DNA of 64,000 nucleotides, from positions 1 to 64,000 of the forward strand of contig LVBN01000133.1 in the NCBI GenBank assembly GCA_001603165.1. Reading direction: 5' to 3'. Numbering within the stretch: position 1 is the first letter of the stretch; the number at the start of each line of letters is the position of its first letter. Both the position numbers and the translations under genes were made by a program. Source of the stretch: Spirochaetales bacterium Spiro_12. Its GTDB lineage: Bacteria; Spirochaetota; Spirochaetia; Treponematales; Rectinemataceae. The notes beneath the pieces are model-generated. The model worked only from the letters and a program-made list of their open reading frames with translations, had not been told where the DNA came from and made no database searches. Shown here piece by piece: positions 1 to 8,255 of this stretch.

Positions 1-518
1 CCCGCCGAATGGAAACGTCCCAGCGCTCCTGTCCTCGACCGGGTGCCTTCGGGAAAAATCACCGGGATCGTACCCTCTCTGCGGCAACGTTTAGCCATCC
101 TGGTCACCTTGCGCATCGCCTCCAGGGCATCGCCCTTGCGCCGCACCAGGCTGTGACCCGACACGCGTAAAATGAGGGAGATGAGGGGTATTCCGTAGCC
201 GAGCTCCCTTTTTGCCACAAACCTGGCCTTCGCCCAGGGAGGCAGGGTGCGCATGATGACAACTATGTCCAGCAGGCTTTGATGGTTGGAAACCACCATA
301 AAGCGCTCGGGAAGGGCTTCGCCCAGTCTGCTTTCCACCCTCGGTCTGAAGCCGCCGTAGAAGCTCAAAGTGGTGAATATTTTCTGTATCGCCTTGTCTT
401 CGAAATACTGGGCTATCTTCATGGCTTTGCGCCAGGGGAGCACCGCGATGGCCAACAAAAGGACAATTTCCCAAAAGGTAAATACCGTCAGCAAAATTAA
501 AATAATGACTATAGTCAC
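1..518 (-). CDS. plsC: 1-acyl-sn-glycerol-3-phosphate acyltransferase (PlsC family), 3' part beyond window
   Basis: The family transfers an acyl chain to lysophosphatidic acid at the inner membrane, making phosphatidic acid for phospholipid synthesis. I translated 172 residues from a GTG start. They show an N-terminal membrane segment (about residues 2-28), the catalytic block NHQSLLD near residue 80 (the NHX4D motif), VRRKGD, and the acyl-acceptor block FPEGTRSR near the window edge. The C-terminus lies to the left of base 1, so the gene is cut by the window. The start is inferred because no better in-frame ATG precedes the hydrophobic segment. It is divergent from rpsT. The family is clear; exact acyl specificity cannot be read. 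Confidence 0.88.
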   Translation of the reverse strand, partial: MTIVIILILLTVFTFWEIVLLLAIAVLPWRKAMKIAQYFEDKAIQKIFTTLSFYGGFRPRVESRLGEALPERFMVVSNHQSLLDIVVIMRTLPPWAKARFVAKRELGYGIPLISLILRVSGHSLVRRKGDALEAMRKVTRMAKRCRREGTIPVIFPEGTRSRTGALGRFHSA

Positions 519-592
519 GGCGGTTCTCTCTGAGTAAGCGCTAATTCGTTATCCTATTTAACCAGATACCCCGGTTGGAGTCAATTACAGTC

Positions 593-621
593 TTGACATT
601 CAGCAGCTCTCTCTGTTAGCT
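593..621 (+). promoter_or_regulatory. candidate rpsT promoter
   Basis: A perfect TTGACA lies at 593-598, with a 17-base spacer to a poor -10 hexamer (TTAGCT, 616-621). It lies between the divergent acyltransferase and rpsT. The -35 is convincing but the -10 is weak, so this is only a candidate. Confidence 0.3.
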
Positions 622-688
622 TTCCTCGTCGAATTGTCAGACCGTTCCGGTTCTTCATGAATCGACTATCAATCCGGGAGGATTCCCT

Positions 689-958
689 TTGAGCACAAAG
701 AATCTATCAGCCGAAAAGAGGATGCGGCAGGATGAGAAACGCCGTATCAGAAACAAGGGCGTCAAGACGGCCATACGATCAGCGGCCAAGAAAGTCGTCG
801 TAGCCTCCGAGAAAAAGGATGCCCAGGCGGCCAAGGAAGCGCTTCTCGATATGATCAAGCGCATCGACACTGCCGCGCGTAAGGGCATCGTGAAGAAAAA
901 CGCCGCCGCGCGTAAGAAATCCCGCATGCAGAGGCTTGTCAACAGGCTGGAAGCCTAG
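689..958 (+). CDS. rpsT: 30S ribosomal protein S20
   Basis: S20 is a primary 16S rRNA-binding protein that helps fold the 5' domain of the small subunit. The 89-residue product is very basic and almost entirely helical in character, with an NKGVKTAIRSAAKK segment and the usual Lys/Arg/Ala-rich repeats. Its length is normal. The start is TTG at 689, chosen because GGGAGGA lies 7 bases upstream (675-681) and no ATG precedes the conserved Ser-Ala-Glu-Lys-Arg region. HU follows about 105 bases downstream on the same strand, so the two may be co-transcribed. Confidence 0.92.
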   Translation: MSTKNLSAEKRMRQDEKRRIRNKGVKTAIRSAAKKVVVASEKKDAQAAKEALLDMIKRIDTAARKGIVKKNAAARKKSRMQRLVNRLEA

Positions 959-1063
959 GTCGAAGACCCGGGTTCGTATGCCGCCAAGCCTCGACGCGGC
1001 CTTAGATCGATGCCAGCCTGCGTCAAGCATCGCTGAAAAAACGAATATATTAGGAGAAGCTAT

Positions 1064-1405
1064 ATGGCAGAGAAGCTTACAAAGGCCGAATTAATCGATG
1101 CGCTGTATGGAAAACTCTCCCCTTCGAGCAAGACCACCAGGAAAGAAATTCACGAGCTTATCGACGGGCTTTTTTCCGAAATCAAGACCGCGATTTTAAA
1201 CGGCAAGACCGTGGAACTCCGTGGATTCGGCACCTTCGAAGTCAAGCTCAGGAAGGGAAGAACAAGAGCGAGAAACCCCAAGACCGGCGAGATTGTCTCC
1301 GTCCAGGATCACGGCGTCGCCGGATTCCGCCCGGGCAGGGAACTCAAGAAATCGGCGTGGGACATGGACCCCTCGCTTATAACGAAGACTTTCAAGAAAA
1401 ACTGA
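1064..1405 (+). CDS. hup: HU/IHF-family DNA-binding protein
   Basis: This is a nucleoid-associated protein that bends DNA without strong sequence specificity and acts as a dimer. The 113-residue product has the family layout: a helical dimerisation part (residues 1-45), the LRGFGTFEVKLRKGR strand region near residue 53, and the arm RNPKTGE near residue 68. It is about 20 residues longer than a typical 90-residue HU, with the extra length after the arm (SAWDMDPSLITKTFKKN). An AGGAG ribosome site lies just upstream of ATG 1064. HU versus an IHF-like paralogue cannot be decided from sequence alone. Confidence 0.9.
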   Translation: MAEKLTKAELIDALYGKLSPSSKTTRKEIHELIDGLFSEIKTAILNGKTVELRGFGTFEVKLRKGRTRARNPKTGEIVSVQDHGVAGFRPGRELKKSAWDMDPSLITKTFKKN

Positions 1406-1648
1406 CATAGCGCCAGGGGTCAGGAATATCCACAGCCTCCCGGCTCCCGTACTATTTTCACTTTACGATGGGGTTTTTCAAAGGCGAGACGAGTTTTGAA
1501 AACCCAGCGATATGGCGCGTGTGTTTCATCTATTTTCATGCCTGTGGCATGAGAATAGATGAAACTGGCTAAAATGCTTGGCAATCTTTGACTGATTCAG
1601 CAAATCCTATAATTGACTTTGTCCGACCATTGTGAAAATATCAATACC
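1406..1648. other. intergenic stretch between HU and bactofilin
   Basis: No gene is seen here. The stretch holds the long hairpin at 1524-1564 and, in 1588-1613, a TTGACT and a TATAAT separated by only 14 bases. That spacing is too short for a standard promoter. The TATAAT overlaps the first possible TTG start of the bactofilin gene, which argues for a downstream translation start. Confidence 0.5.
1524..1564. repeat. long near-perfect inverted repeat (19-bp stem, 3-base loop)
   Basis: TTTCATCTATTTTCATGCC and its complement flank a TGT loop, with one G-T-type mismatch in 19 pairs. There is no run of T after either arm, so it is not a textbook intrinsic terminator. It could be a bidirectional transcription or RNA-stability element for the HU transcript, or a protein-binding palindrome upstream of the bactofilin gene. 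Confidence 0.6.
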
Positions 1649-2059
1649 GTGCCTCGACGATCAAAACAAAAACCTCTTATCCATTCGACCGAGCTTAGTT
1701 CCTATATCACCATGTCCGGCGAACTCGATATCGAGGGAAGTCTTTTAATAAAAGGAAAAATTTCAGGACTGGTGCGAAGCGCTTCACATATTTCAATCGA
1801 CAAAGGAGCGTGGGTGGAATCCTGTTCTCTCTCCGCGGCTTCGCTATCGGTGGCTGGTAGGTTTTCCGGGTCGGTCAAGGCGGAGGGTTTTGTGGAGTTT
1901 CAGGACAGGGCGAGGATAAGCGCCTCGGTGGAATGCGCATCCCTGAGGGTTTCCCCCTCCTGCCGCTTCGAAGGTCATGTATCGATGCCCGACCTGGATC
2001 TGCATGATCAGCGGTTGCACAAGTTTTTCCCTTCCGTAGATTCGGCAAGCGACGATTGA
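1649..2059 (+). CDS. bactofilin family protein (DUF583)
   Basis: Bactofilins polymerise into membrane-associated filaments used as cytoskeletal scaffolds in cell shape and envelope growth. The roughly 136-residue product has the short hydrophilic head and the repetitive beta-helix core of the family: the entry GELDIEGSLLIKGKISG is followed by repeated hydrophobic/Gly steps through about residue 118, then a short tail. The start is uncertain. In-frame TTGs occur at 1613 and 1619, GTG at 1649. GTG is preferred because the earlier codons overlap a TATAAT-like element, but no strong ribosome site supports any of them. Confidence 0.78.
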   Translation: MPRRSKQKPLIHSTELSSYITMSGELDIEGSLLIKGKISGLVRSASHISIDKGAWVESCSLSAASLSVAGRFSGSVKAEGFVEFQDRARISASVECASLRVSPSCRFEGHVSMPDLDLHDQRLHKFFPSVDSASDD

Positions 2060-2265
2060 CAGATCGCTCCGGCGGGACTATAGTGACATGTACGACCCGA
2101 GGGCCGGCTATCCGTAACAGTGATATAGCGCAGGCGCCCGTGGCGGTGCCCGTCTTTCCGATGTCGGAAATCGCCGTACGAATGAATCAACAGACAATAC
2201 CTGAAACGATACAGTAAAGGGCGAATAGTTAAACGCCCGGATTCCGTACAAAAACGGAGCATTGG

Positions 2266-3996
2266 ATGGCATTAATCCGAAAATCAAAACACGAAGACCC
2301 CAGCAAGAAGGACCGTATGGAAGAAACATCTACAGAATCCCCGGCGCGAAACCCAAGCCAGGAGCAACCCGCTACGGCGACCTCGCCCCGGGAAACCGCC
2401 ATCGGCGGCGCCCAGGGCACGAGACCCATAAAACGTATAAAGCTTAAAAAGCGATCGGGGAGACAACCACCCTCGGGAACGGAAGAGGAGATACAACCAT
2501 CCCTTCAGGAATCTGAGGCCTATCCTGGAATAAAACCGACCGAGATCGAGCAAGAGCAAGCAAGCAGCCCGCAGCGGGGAGCGATCGATGTCCTCGCCGC
2601 AGCCGCCCTGGAGCGGGAGGTACGGAACGGCCTGGTGCGTCGACAGGAATCCTACGAAAGGCCGACACCGGAAAAGAACCACGAAAACGGCAGGCAGGAA
2701 GGCGGTGACTCCCGGGCCAGGCTCCTCATAAACGATCTATCCAAGATGGGCATCAAGGAACTGAGGGAACTGGGGGAAAAGTACGGGATAAACCACGAGG
2801 AGTTGATCGCCCTGCGCAAGCAGGAGCTCATTTTTTACACCCTCAAATCCCACACCGAAAAGGGCGGCATCATCTACGCCTATGGGTCGCTGGAAATCCT
2901 GCCGGACGGCTATGGTTTTTTACGATCTCCCCAAAATTCCTACCTCTCGGGTACCGACGATATCTATATCTCCCCCTCCCAAATTCGACTCTTCAACCTC
3001 AAGACCGGCGACACGGTTTACGGGCAGATCCGCAGCCCCAAGGAGGGCGAGCGTTTCTTCGCCATGTTGCGCATCGAGTTGGTGAACTACGACGAGCCAG
3101 CCGTTGCCCAGAACCGCATACCCTTCGAGAATCTCACGCCCCTGTATCCGAACAAGAAACTGGATCTCGAAACTAATACCGAAGAACTCTCCACCAGGAT
3201 CATCAACCTCTTCTGCCCCATCGGCAAGGGCCAGCGAGCCCTCATCGTATCCCCGCCCAAAACCGGAAAAACCATCCTGCTCCAGAAGATCGCCAACGCT
3301 ATAACCACGAATCATCCCGAGGTTTATCTCATCGTCCTTCTCATCGACGAGCGCCCCGAGGAAGTCACGGATATGGAGCGTTCGGTCCAGGCGGAGGTGA
3401 TATCCTCCACCTTCGACGAGCAAGCCACCAGACACGTGCAGGTGGCAGAGATGGTGCTGGAAAAGGCCAAGCGACTGGTCGAACACGGACGGGACGTGGT
3501 TATCCTCTTGGACTCCATCACCAGGCTGGCCAGGGCCTATAACCAGACGGTGCCCACATCGGGCAAGATCTTATCCGGCGGCGTGGATTCCAATGCCCTG
3601 CACAAGCCTAAGCGTTTCTTCGGCGCGGCGCGCAACATCGAGCAGGGTGGCAGCCTCACTATCATCGCCACCGCCCTTATCGACACGGGCTCAAGGATGG
3701 ACGAGGTTATCTTCGAGGAGTTCAAGGGCACGGGCAATATGGAAATAAACCTGGACAGGCGCCTTTCGGACAAACGCCTTTTCCCGGCTATCAACATCAA
3801 GAAATCGGGCACCAGGAAAGAAGAAATCCTCCTCACCGACGAGGAGCTCCAGAAAATATGGGTTCTCCGCAGGGTTATCAACCCCATGGATGATTCGGAC
3901 ATCATCGAACTGCTTATAGACAGGATGGGCAAGACCAAGAACAACGAGGCCTTCCTCAAGTCCATGAGCGGACCGGCATACTCCGGCGCCGACTAA
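2266..3996 (+). CDS. rho: transcription termination factor Rho
   Basis: Rho is the hexameric RNA-dependent ATPase that releases RNA at factor-dependent terminators. The 576-residue product has a roughly 150-residue Gln/Glu/Arg/Ser-rich N-terminal extension, then the Rho N-terminal helical domain (from [18 protein letters not shown]), the cold-shock-like RNA-binding domain ([21 protein letters not shown]), and the ATPase core. The core has Walker [11 protein letters not shown] near residue 332, Walker [17 protein letters not shown], and the R-loop region with [13 protein letters not shown]. The extension makes it much longer than the 419-residue E. coli protein; insertions at this place are known in several phyla. 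The ATG at 2266 is the first start of the frame. Confidence 0.97.
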   Translation: MALIRKSKHEDPSKKDRMEETSTESPARNPSQEQPATATSPRETAIGGAQGTRPIKRIKLKKRSGRQPPSGTEEEIQPSLQESEAYPGIKPTEIEQEQASSPQRGAIDVLAAAALEREVRNGLVRRQESYERPTPEKNHENGRQEGGDSRARLLINDLSKMGIKELRELGEKYGINHEELIALRKQELIFYTLKSHTEKGGIIYAYGSLEILPDGYGFLRSPQNSYLSGTDDIYISPSQIRLFNLKTGDTVYGQIRSPKEGERFFAMLRIELVNYDEPAVAQNRIPFENLTPLYPNKKLDLETNTEELSTRIINLFCPIGKGQRALIVSPPKTGKTILLQKIANAITTNHPEVYLIVLLIDERPEEVTDMERSVQAEVISSTFDEQATRHVQVAEMVLEKAKRLVEHGRDVVILLDSITRLARAYNQTVPTSGKILSGGVDSNALHKPKRFFGAARNIEQGGSLTIIATALIDTGSRMDEVIFEEFKGTGNMEINLDRRLSDKRLFPAINIKKSGTRKEEILLTDEELQKIWVLRRVINPMDDSDIIELLIDRMGKTKNNEAFLKSMSGPAYSGAD

Positions 3997-4145
3997 AAGG
4001 ACCGCACCCGTCGCACGAGGCCTACTTTGTCCCATAGACGGATAGACGTAGTCAAAGAATTGTTGTATATTCATCGAGCTTATAAGGAACCGTCATTTGG
4101 CCGGTTTTCAGGCATTGTTCTTAGTACGACGCAGTGGAGGAAGAT

Positions 4146-4361
4146 ATGAAGCAGGGAATCCATCCCAAATACGAGCACTCGACCATCACCTGCGCCTGCG
4201 GCAATGTCATCGAGACCCGTTCGACGGTAAAGAATTTACAGGTTGAAATTTGTTCGGCCTGCCATCCCTTCTTTACCGGCAAGCAGAAGCTCGTGGACAC
4301 CGCGGGACGCATTGAGCGCTTCAACCGCAAGTACGGTATCAAGTCCCAAGAGACTAAATAA
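4146..4361 (+). CDS. rpmE: 50S ribosomal protein L31 (zinc-binding form)
   Basis: L31 bridges the two ribosomal subunits. The 71-residue product carries the four-cysteine arrangement of the zinc-containing C+ form (CAC near residue 14 and CSAC near residue 34), followed by [20 protein letters not shown], which is diagnostic. ATG 4146 is chosen over the in-frame GTG at 4134 because GGAGGAAG (4136-4143) is well placed for the ATG and would be inside the coding region otherwise. It follows rho on the same strand after 149 bases and ends just before a strong terminator. Confidence 0.95.
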   Translation: MKQGIHPKYEHSTITCACGNVIETRSTVKNLQVEICSACHPFFTGKQKLVDTAGRIERFNRKYGIKSQETK

Positions 4362-4387
4362 TACCGTTCCCGTCGATTCAAAAAAGG

Positions 4388-4416
4388 AAAACGCGCCATT
4401 TGGGCGCGTTTTTTTT
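4388..4416. terminator. intrinsic terminator, rpmE / rdgB convergent
   Basis: AAAACGCGCC (4388-4397) pairs with GGCGCGTTTT (4403-4412) around a 5-base loop, and eight T follow the GC stem on the plus strand. Because A-runs also flank the left arm, it can serve the rdgB transcript coming from the other side. Confidence 0.85.
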
Positions 4417-5071
4417 ATGCCCGCCCACCTGTCGTGCGACAAGGATTGAGGCCCGTTTTAATGCTTTTCTCCAGGTTCTTCTCCAGGGCCTCGAGCATGG
4501 CCGCCATAGCCCGGCCCGCCCGGCCCCGGTGGGAGACCCGGTTCTTTTCACCGGGGCTGAGTTCCGCCACGGTCCTGCCCAGTTCCGGCAAAAAGACCAG
4601 GGGATCGTAGCCGAAGCCCCCCTTCCCTGCCGGCGCATAGGCTAGCAGGCCCGGGCAGGTTTCTTGGACCGCGATATACCTGTCCTCTCCATAGAGGAAG
4701 ACGAGACAGCAGTAGAAAGCACATCGGCGTTCATCGACCTGCTTCATCACACTCAAAAGAAGTTCGTTTCTGTCCCCGTCGCTTAGTTTTTTAGAGCCAT
4801 CCAGGGATCCGTAGCGCGAAGAATGGATGCCCGGGGCTCCATCCAAGGCGAGGACCGAAAGACCGGAATCGTCGGCCAGGGTGGGTATGCCCGCCTTATC
4901 ATGGAGTGCCTTGGCTTTTATAAGCGCGTTGGCGAAATAATCCGATCCATTTTCATCTATCTCCATAGGATCGATACCCGCATCTGCCGGGGAGAGAAGT
5001 CTGTGTCCAGGCAGGAGTGGACGCAATTCATCGATTTTATGTCTGTTGAAGGTGGCTACGAGTATTTCCAT
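4415..5071 (-). CDS. rdgB: RdgB/HAM1 non-canonical purine NTP pyrophosphatase
   Basis: It hydrolyses dITP, dXTP and ITP to monophosphates, keeping deaminated purines out of DNA and RNA. The 218-residue product begins MEILVATFNRHKIDEL (the TxNxxK-type substrate loop at the N-terminus), and has FANALIKAKAL, ADDSGLSVLALDGAPGIHSSRY (catalytic Asp region) and the late GFGYDPLVF and LSPGEKNRVSHRGRA blocks of the family. Length is slightly above the usual 195-200, the extra residues being at the C-terminus. It converges on rpmE and sits 31 bases downstream of the sigma-like gene, probably in one transcript. Confidence 0.95.
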   Translation of the reverse strand: MEILVATFNRHKIDELRPLLPGHRLLSPADAGIDPMEIDENGSDYFANALIKAKALHDKAGIPTLADDSGLSVLALDGAPGIHSSRYGSLDGSKKLSDGDRNELLLSVMKQVDERRCAFYCCLVFLYGEDRYIAVQETCPGLLAYAPAGKGGFGYDPLVFLPELGRTVAELSPGEKNRVSHRGRAGRAMAAMLEALEKNLEKSIKTGLNPCRTTGGRA

Positions 5072-5102
5072 GGGGGGAGAATAGCCTTTGGACGGAAGAA
5101 GC

Positions 5103-6095
5103 TCAAGCGTGGCGATGGAGCTTTTTGCCCCTCCCTTTTTTCAAATAAAATAAACCTGAATCTATGGAACCCTTCGGTAAGCCCAGAAGGAGGGCTATGT
5201 CCTTATGGGCGACCAGGGGCTTCATGCGAGCCTTGCGCGCCAATAACTTGTAGTAACGCAACCGTTGCTGGGCAATTTGCTGCTCCAGATCCTGTCTTGT
5301 CCGGGAATTGGTATCGCTTCGCAACTCGGACTCCACATAGAGTATCCTGCCCCAGGTTTCGTTGATCCTGCCCACCAGTCGATCCAACTGCAGCCTCTGG
5401 ATTTCCAGGGTGGCCCTGGCCTTGTGGAGCAGGGTTTCCAACCACAGGACGGGCAGCCCAAGCCTGCGCGCCACCCTTTGCGTCATGGCGTCATCGACCT
5501 CCCAAGCGCATTTCACGGTCAGGAAGAGGAGTCTCTTTTCCTGGGAGCCCATGGTCTTGATAAATACCGAAGGACTGATTTCGCCGATAAAACGCCTGAT
5601 TTCCTTATTCGCGCCAACATCGGAAACGGTGACGCCGGCGCCCCGCCTCCGATCGATATGGGCCCCGGAGGAGAAACCGCTTTCCATGTACCGATCCAGG
5701 CAATTCCCTTCGAAGGTTTCGAAGCCCATGGTCTCCGGGACGGAAGAATGCGCCAGAAGGGAATCCATGAGCTCCCTTCTCCGATTGCAGCGCTGTACGG
5801 ATTTGGCGATGAATCTGAGGCTCTTGTTGATATAGGCATCCTTTTTATCGTCGAGTTCGAGACTTTTGCGCAGGATAGACAGAAGGCGGCCGGAGTAGCG
5901 CAATAGAGCTTCCGCGGCTTCGTCGGCCGATGAAAAGCCATATTTTTGAGGATGGGCGAAAAGCCTCGTCAACATGCCCCGGGCGAGGGGAGAATTCAAT
6001 AACAGCTGTTGTTGATTTTCCATGGCGCCCTTATTGTTCGGGCTTGTTCCGGTAACAGCGGTCCAAGAAGAAATCGCTTTCGTGACTTCCTTCAC
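5103..6095 (-). CDS. unrecognised protein with sigma-factor-like helix-turn-helix segments
   Basis: I do not recognise this 330-residue protein with certainty. It is basic and helical with no membrane segment. Several stretches read like sigma-70 relatives: DAYINKSLRFIAKSVQR near residue 90, RLLFLTVKCAWEVDDAMTQ then RVARRLGLP around residue 205, and a C-terminal helix-turn-helix-like block HKDIALLLGLPKGSIDSGLF followed by Lys/Arg residues. GTG 6095 is preferred because GGGAGGAG (6101-6108) sits 5 bases upstream. The ATG at 6137 would add 14 residues and has a weaker site. It is upstream of rdgB. A DNA-binding or RNA-polymerase-binding role is inference only. Confidence 0.6.
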   Translation of the reverse strand: MKEVTKAISSWTAVTGTSPNNKGAMENQQQLLLNSPLARGMLTRLFAHPQKYGFSSADEAAEALLRYSGRLLSILRKSLELDDKKDAYINKSLRFIAKSVQRCNRRRELMDSLLAHSSVPETMGFETFEGNCLDRYMESGFSSGAHIDRRRGAGVTVSDVGANKEIRRFIGEISPSVFIKTMGSQEKRLLFLTVKCAWEVDDAMTQRVARRLGLPVLWLETLLHKARATLEIQRLQLDRLVGRINETWGRILYVESELRSDTNSRTRQDLEQQIAQQRLRYYKLLARKARMKPLVAHKDIALLLGLPKGSIDSGLFYLKKGRGKKLHRHA

Positions 6096-6256
6096 CCTGG
6101 CTCCTCCCGATTGAATAAACTGCAAACACCATGCCAAAAAACTCCGATGTCACAGGGTGAGGATAAATGAGTTGCTTTCCTGAAATTGGCTTGCTCGAAA
6201 AAAGATGACGACGAGATTAATCCACCCTGGTCTGCGCAGGAGGATACCCGGATTTG

Positions 6257-7300
6257 TTAGTCTTTGTTTGAAACCGCCTTCTCCGATGAAGGATACGCAT
6301 TATCCCAAGAAGGTTCTTCGGGGAATTCATCCTCGGTGAACAGCTCGGCGAAACTGTCCAGGAGCAACGCCTTGACGCTCTCAATATTCCCCTGGATGGA
6401 AAGCCCCGAGGCCAGCCTGTGCCCTCCTCCTCCGAAACGGGCCGCGATGGCCGATACGTCGATTCTTTCCTTGGAACGGAATCCCACAGTGCATTGATCC
6501 TCGGCTTCCTGCTTGATCACGAAACAAGCCTCGCAGCCGGCGACGCTCATCATGAGCTGGTACAGGAGATCTGAATCCCTGGAAGCCATGCCGTAACGTT
6601 GCTGATCTTCCAGGGAGAGAAAGGAGATCAGGAGCCTGCCATCGAAATGCGGCTCGATGCGCAGGAGGATCTCGCCCAGAAGCTTGCGGGAGAAGAGGGT
6701 TTTTCCCCCGTTGATGGCGTTGTAGATCTTTTTAGGGGAGGCGCCGGCCTTTACCATCCGCGCGGCGATTTCGAAAGTGGAATCGCCCTTTTCATCCAGG
6801 TGTCTGAAAAACCCGGTATCCGTGCAGAGTCCGAAGAAAAGAAGCTCGGCTTCTTCCCGGCTCGGCTTATGCCCCATGGCCTCCATGAGAAGGAATACCA
6901 TGGCGGTGACGGCCGACGCCGAGGGGTCAAGGTAGTCCGACTCTCCGGGAGTCTCCCCCGAAGCATGATGATCGATAAAGGCTACGGGAACCTTGGGCAT
7001 GGTCTCTCCCACGGAGCCGATCCGAGCCATGGACGAACAGTCCAGCACCAGTGCCGCGGCGCGCTCGAAGTCGCGTTCGGGGGGAGCCTCGTCCCGGAAC
7101 TTATACTCGTACTGCAGAATTTCCGAGCGGGTGAAGGGGCCCGAGGAGAGAAGGTGGACCCTCTTGCCCAGGGACTTCAAGAAAGAGGCTAAAGCCAGCT
7201 GAGATCCGATGCAATCCCCGTCGGGTTCGCGGTGACCGAGCACGTAAAAGCAATCATGATTTTCGATAAACCAGATTATCCCCCGGGGAACTTTTCGCAT
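6257..7300 (-). CDS. nrnA: DHH-family phosphoesterase, NrnA-like (nanoRNase/pAp phosphatase)
   Basis: NrnA-type enzymes degrade 2-5 nucleotide RNAs and dephosphorylate pAp, using two metal ions. The 347-residue product has the DHH motifs in order: GHREPDGDCIGSQLALASFL near residue 23, LDCSSMARIG near 86, IDHHASGETPGESDYLD near 109, and CTDTGFFRH near 158. The C-terminal DHHA1 domain carries the RFGGGGHRLASG loop near residue 290. Length fits NrnA (about 310-340) rather than the much larger RecJ. GGAAAC is upstream of the ATG. Some DHH-DHHA1 proteins hydrolyse c-di-AMP or pApA, so the precise substrate is open. Confidence 0.87.
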   Translation of the reverse strand: MRKVPRGIIWFIENHDCFYVLGHREPDGDCIGSQLALASFLKSLGKRVHLLSSGPFTRSEILQYEYKFRDEAPPERDFERAAALVLDCSSMARIGSVGETMPKVPVAFIDHHASGETPGESDYLDPSASAVTAMVFLLMEAMGHKPSREEAELLFFGLCTDTGFFRHLDEKGDSTFEIAARMVKAGASPKKIYNAINGGKTLFSRKLLGEILLRIEPHFDGRLLISFLSLEDQQRYGMASRDSDLLYQLMMSVAGCEACFVIKQEAEDQCTVGFRSKERIDVSAIAARFGGGGHRLASGLSIQGNIESVKALLLDSFAELFTEDEFPEEPSWDNAYPSSEKAVSNKD

Positions 7301-7462
7301 TCAGGAGTTTCCTTTCCGCGACAGGAAGTCCTGAGGGGCGATGCTCCGGCCCCCTGTCGACGCAAGGGTTAATCTATAGTATCGGGAAGAGCCTGGTCAA
7401 GTTTGCTCGCTTTACTTAAAGTTCCCCGATGTGGAATACTATGGCCACAAGGAAACGACATC

Positions 7463-8113
7463 GTGGAAAAGGCCGACCTAAGACAGAGGATATCCGAGAT
7501 AGCCCGCATACTTTTACCCCTATGGCCGAATGAAAAGCCTCTTATCCATTCATCGAGCTGTTTCGAGCTTCTCTGTGCGGTGATTTTGAGCGCCCAGTGC
7601 ACCGACGATCAGGTCAACGCGGTGACCCCCGCCCTTTTCTCCGCTTACGCCGACCCCAGGGCCATGGCTCTGGCCGACGTGGAGGATGTGGAGCGCCTTA
7701 TTCGATCGGTCGGGTTTTTCCATACCAAGGCCAGACACTTGGTGCTGAGCGCCCGGAAAATCATGACGGAGTACGGCGGAAAGGTGCCCTCGAAAATGGA
7801 GGAGTTGCTCTCCCTTCCCGGGGTAGGCCGGAAAACCGCCAATCTGGTCATTTCCAGCTGTTTCGGCGCGCCTGGGATTATTGTCGACACCCATGTGTCC
7901 AGACTCGTTTATCGACTCGGGCTCCATGATAACAGGGATCCAGCGGCTATCGAAAAAAAAATACGGGAAAACCTGCAAAAGTCCCGCTTTACCGCCTTCT
8001 CCCATGCCCTCAACAGACAGGGCAAATACATATGCAGGGCAAGAAATCCCGCCTGCCTTTCCGACCCCTCCTCCTGCCCCCTGGAAAAGCTCTGCCCGCG
8101 CCGGGGGCTCTAG
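7463..8113 (+). CDS. nth: endonuclease III (DNA glycosylase/AP lyase)
   Basis: It excises oxidised pyrimidines and nicks the abasic site in base excision repair. The 216-residue product has the helix-hairpin-helix LPGVGRKTANLVIS (with the catalytic Lys), the catalytic Asp in IIVDTHVSRLVYRLGL, and a C-terminal iron-sulfur cysteine cluster. GTG 7463 is preferred because AAGGAA lies just upstream; the earlier TTG at 7403 adds 20 residues not typical of the family. The cluster spacing is odd: C-x6-C-x6-C-x5-C instead of the usual C-x6-C-x2-C-x5-C. Confidence 0.94.
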   Translation: MEKADLRQRISEIARILLPLWPNEKPLIHSSSCFELLCAVILSAQCTDDQVNAVTPALFSAYADPRAMALADVEDVERLIRSVGFFHTKARHLVLSARKIMTEYGGKVPSKMEELLSLPGVGRKTANLVISSCFGAPGIIVDTHVSRLVYRLGLHDNRDPAAIEKKIRENLQKSRFTAFSHALNRQGKYICRARNPACLSDPSSCPLEKLCPRRGL

Positions 8114-8255
8114 GGAAAAGTTTCGCCGGAGTCTAAAAAACCTCGTCCAAGCCTCCAGGCCAGAACCCGGGATACGAGAAAAGCCTTCTCAGGCACTTCG
8201 AAAATCATGCATCGCTTGTTGAATCGATGGCTTCGATCCGCCGCGTCCTGCCTGT

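Noticed and set aside
959-1063. Possible tRNA-like segment (GGGTTCG) between rpsT and HU
   Set aside because: No acceptor, anticodon or T-arm pairing can be built around it.
1588-1613. Promoter for the bactofilin gene from TTGACT and TATAAT
   Set aside because: The spacer is only 14 bases and the -10 overlaps a possible start codon, so it is not called as a promoter.
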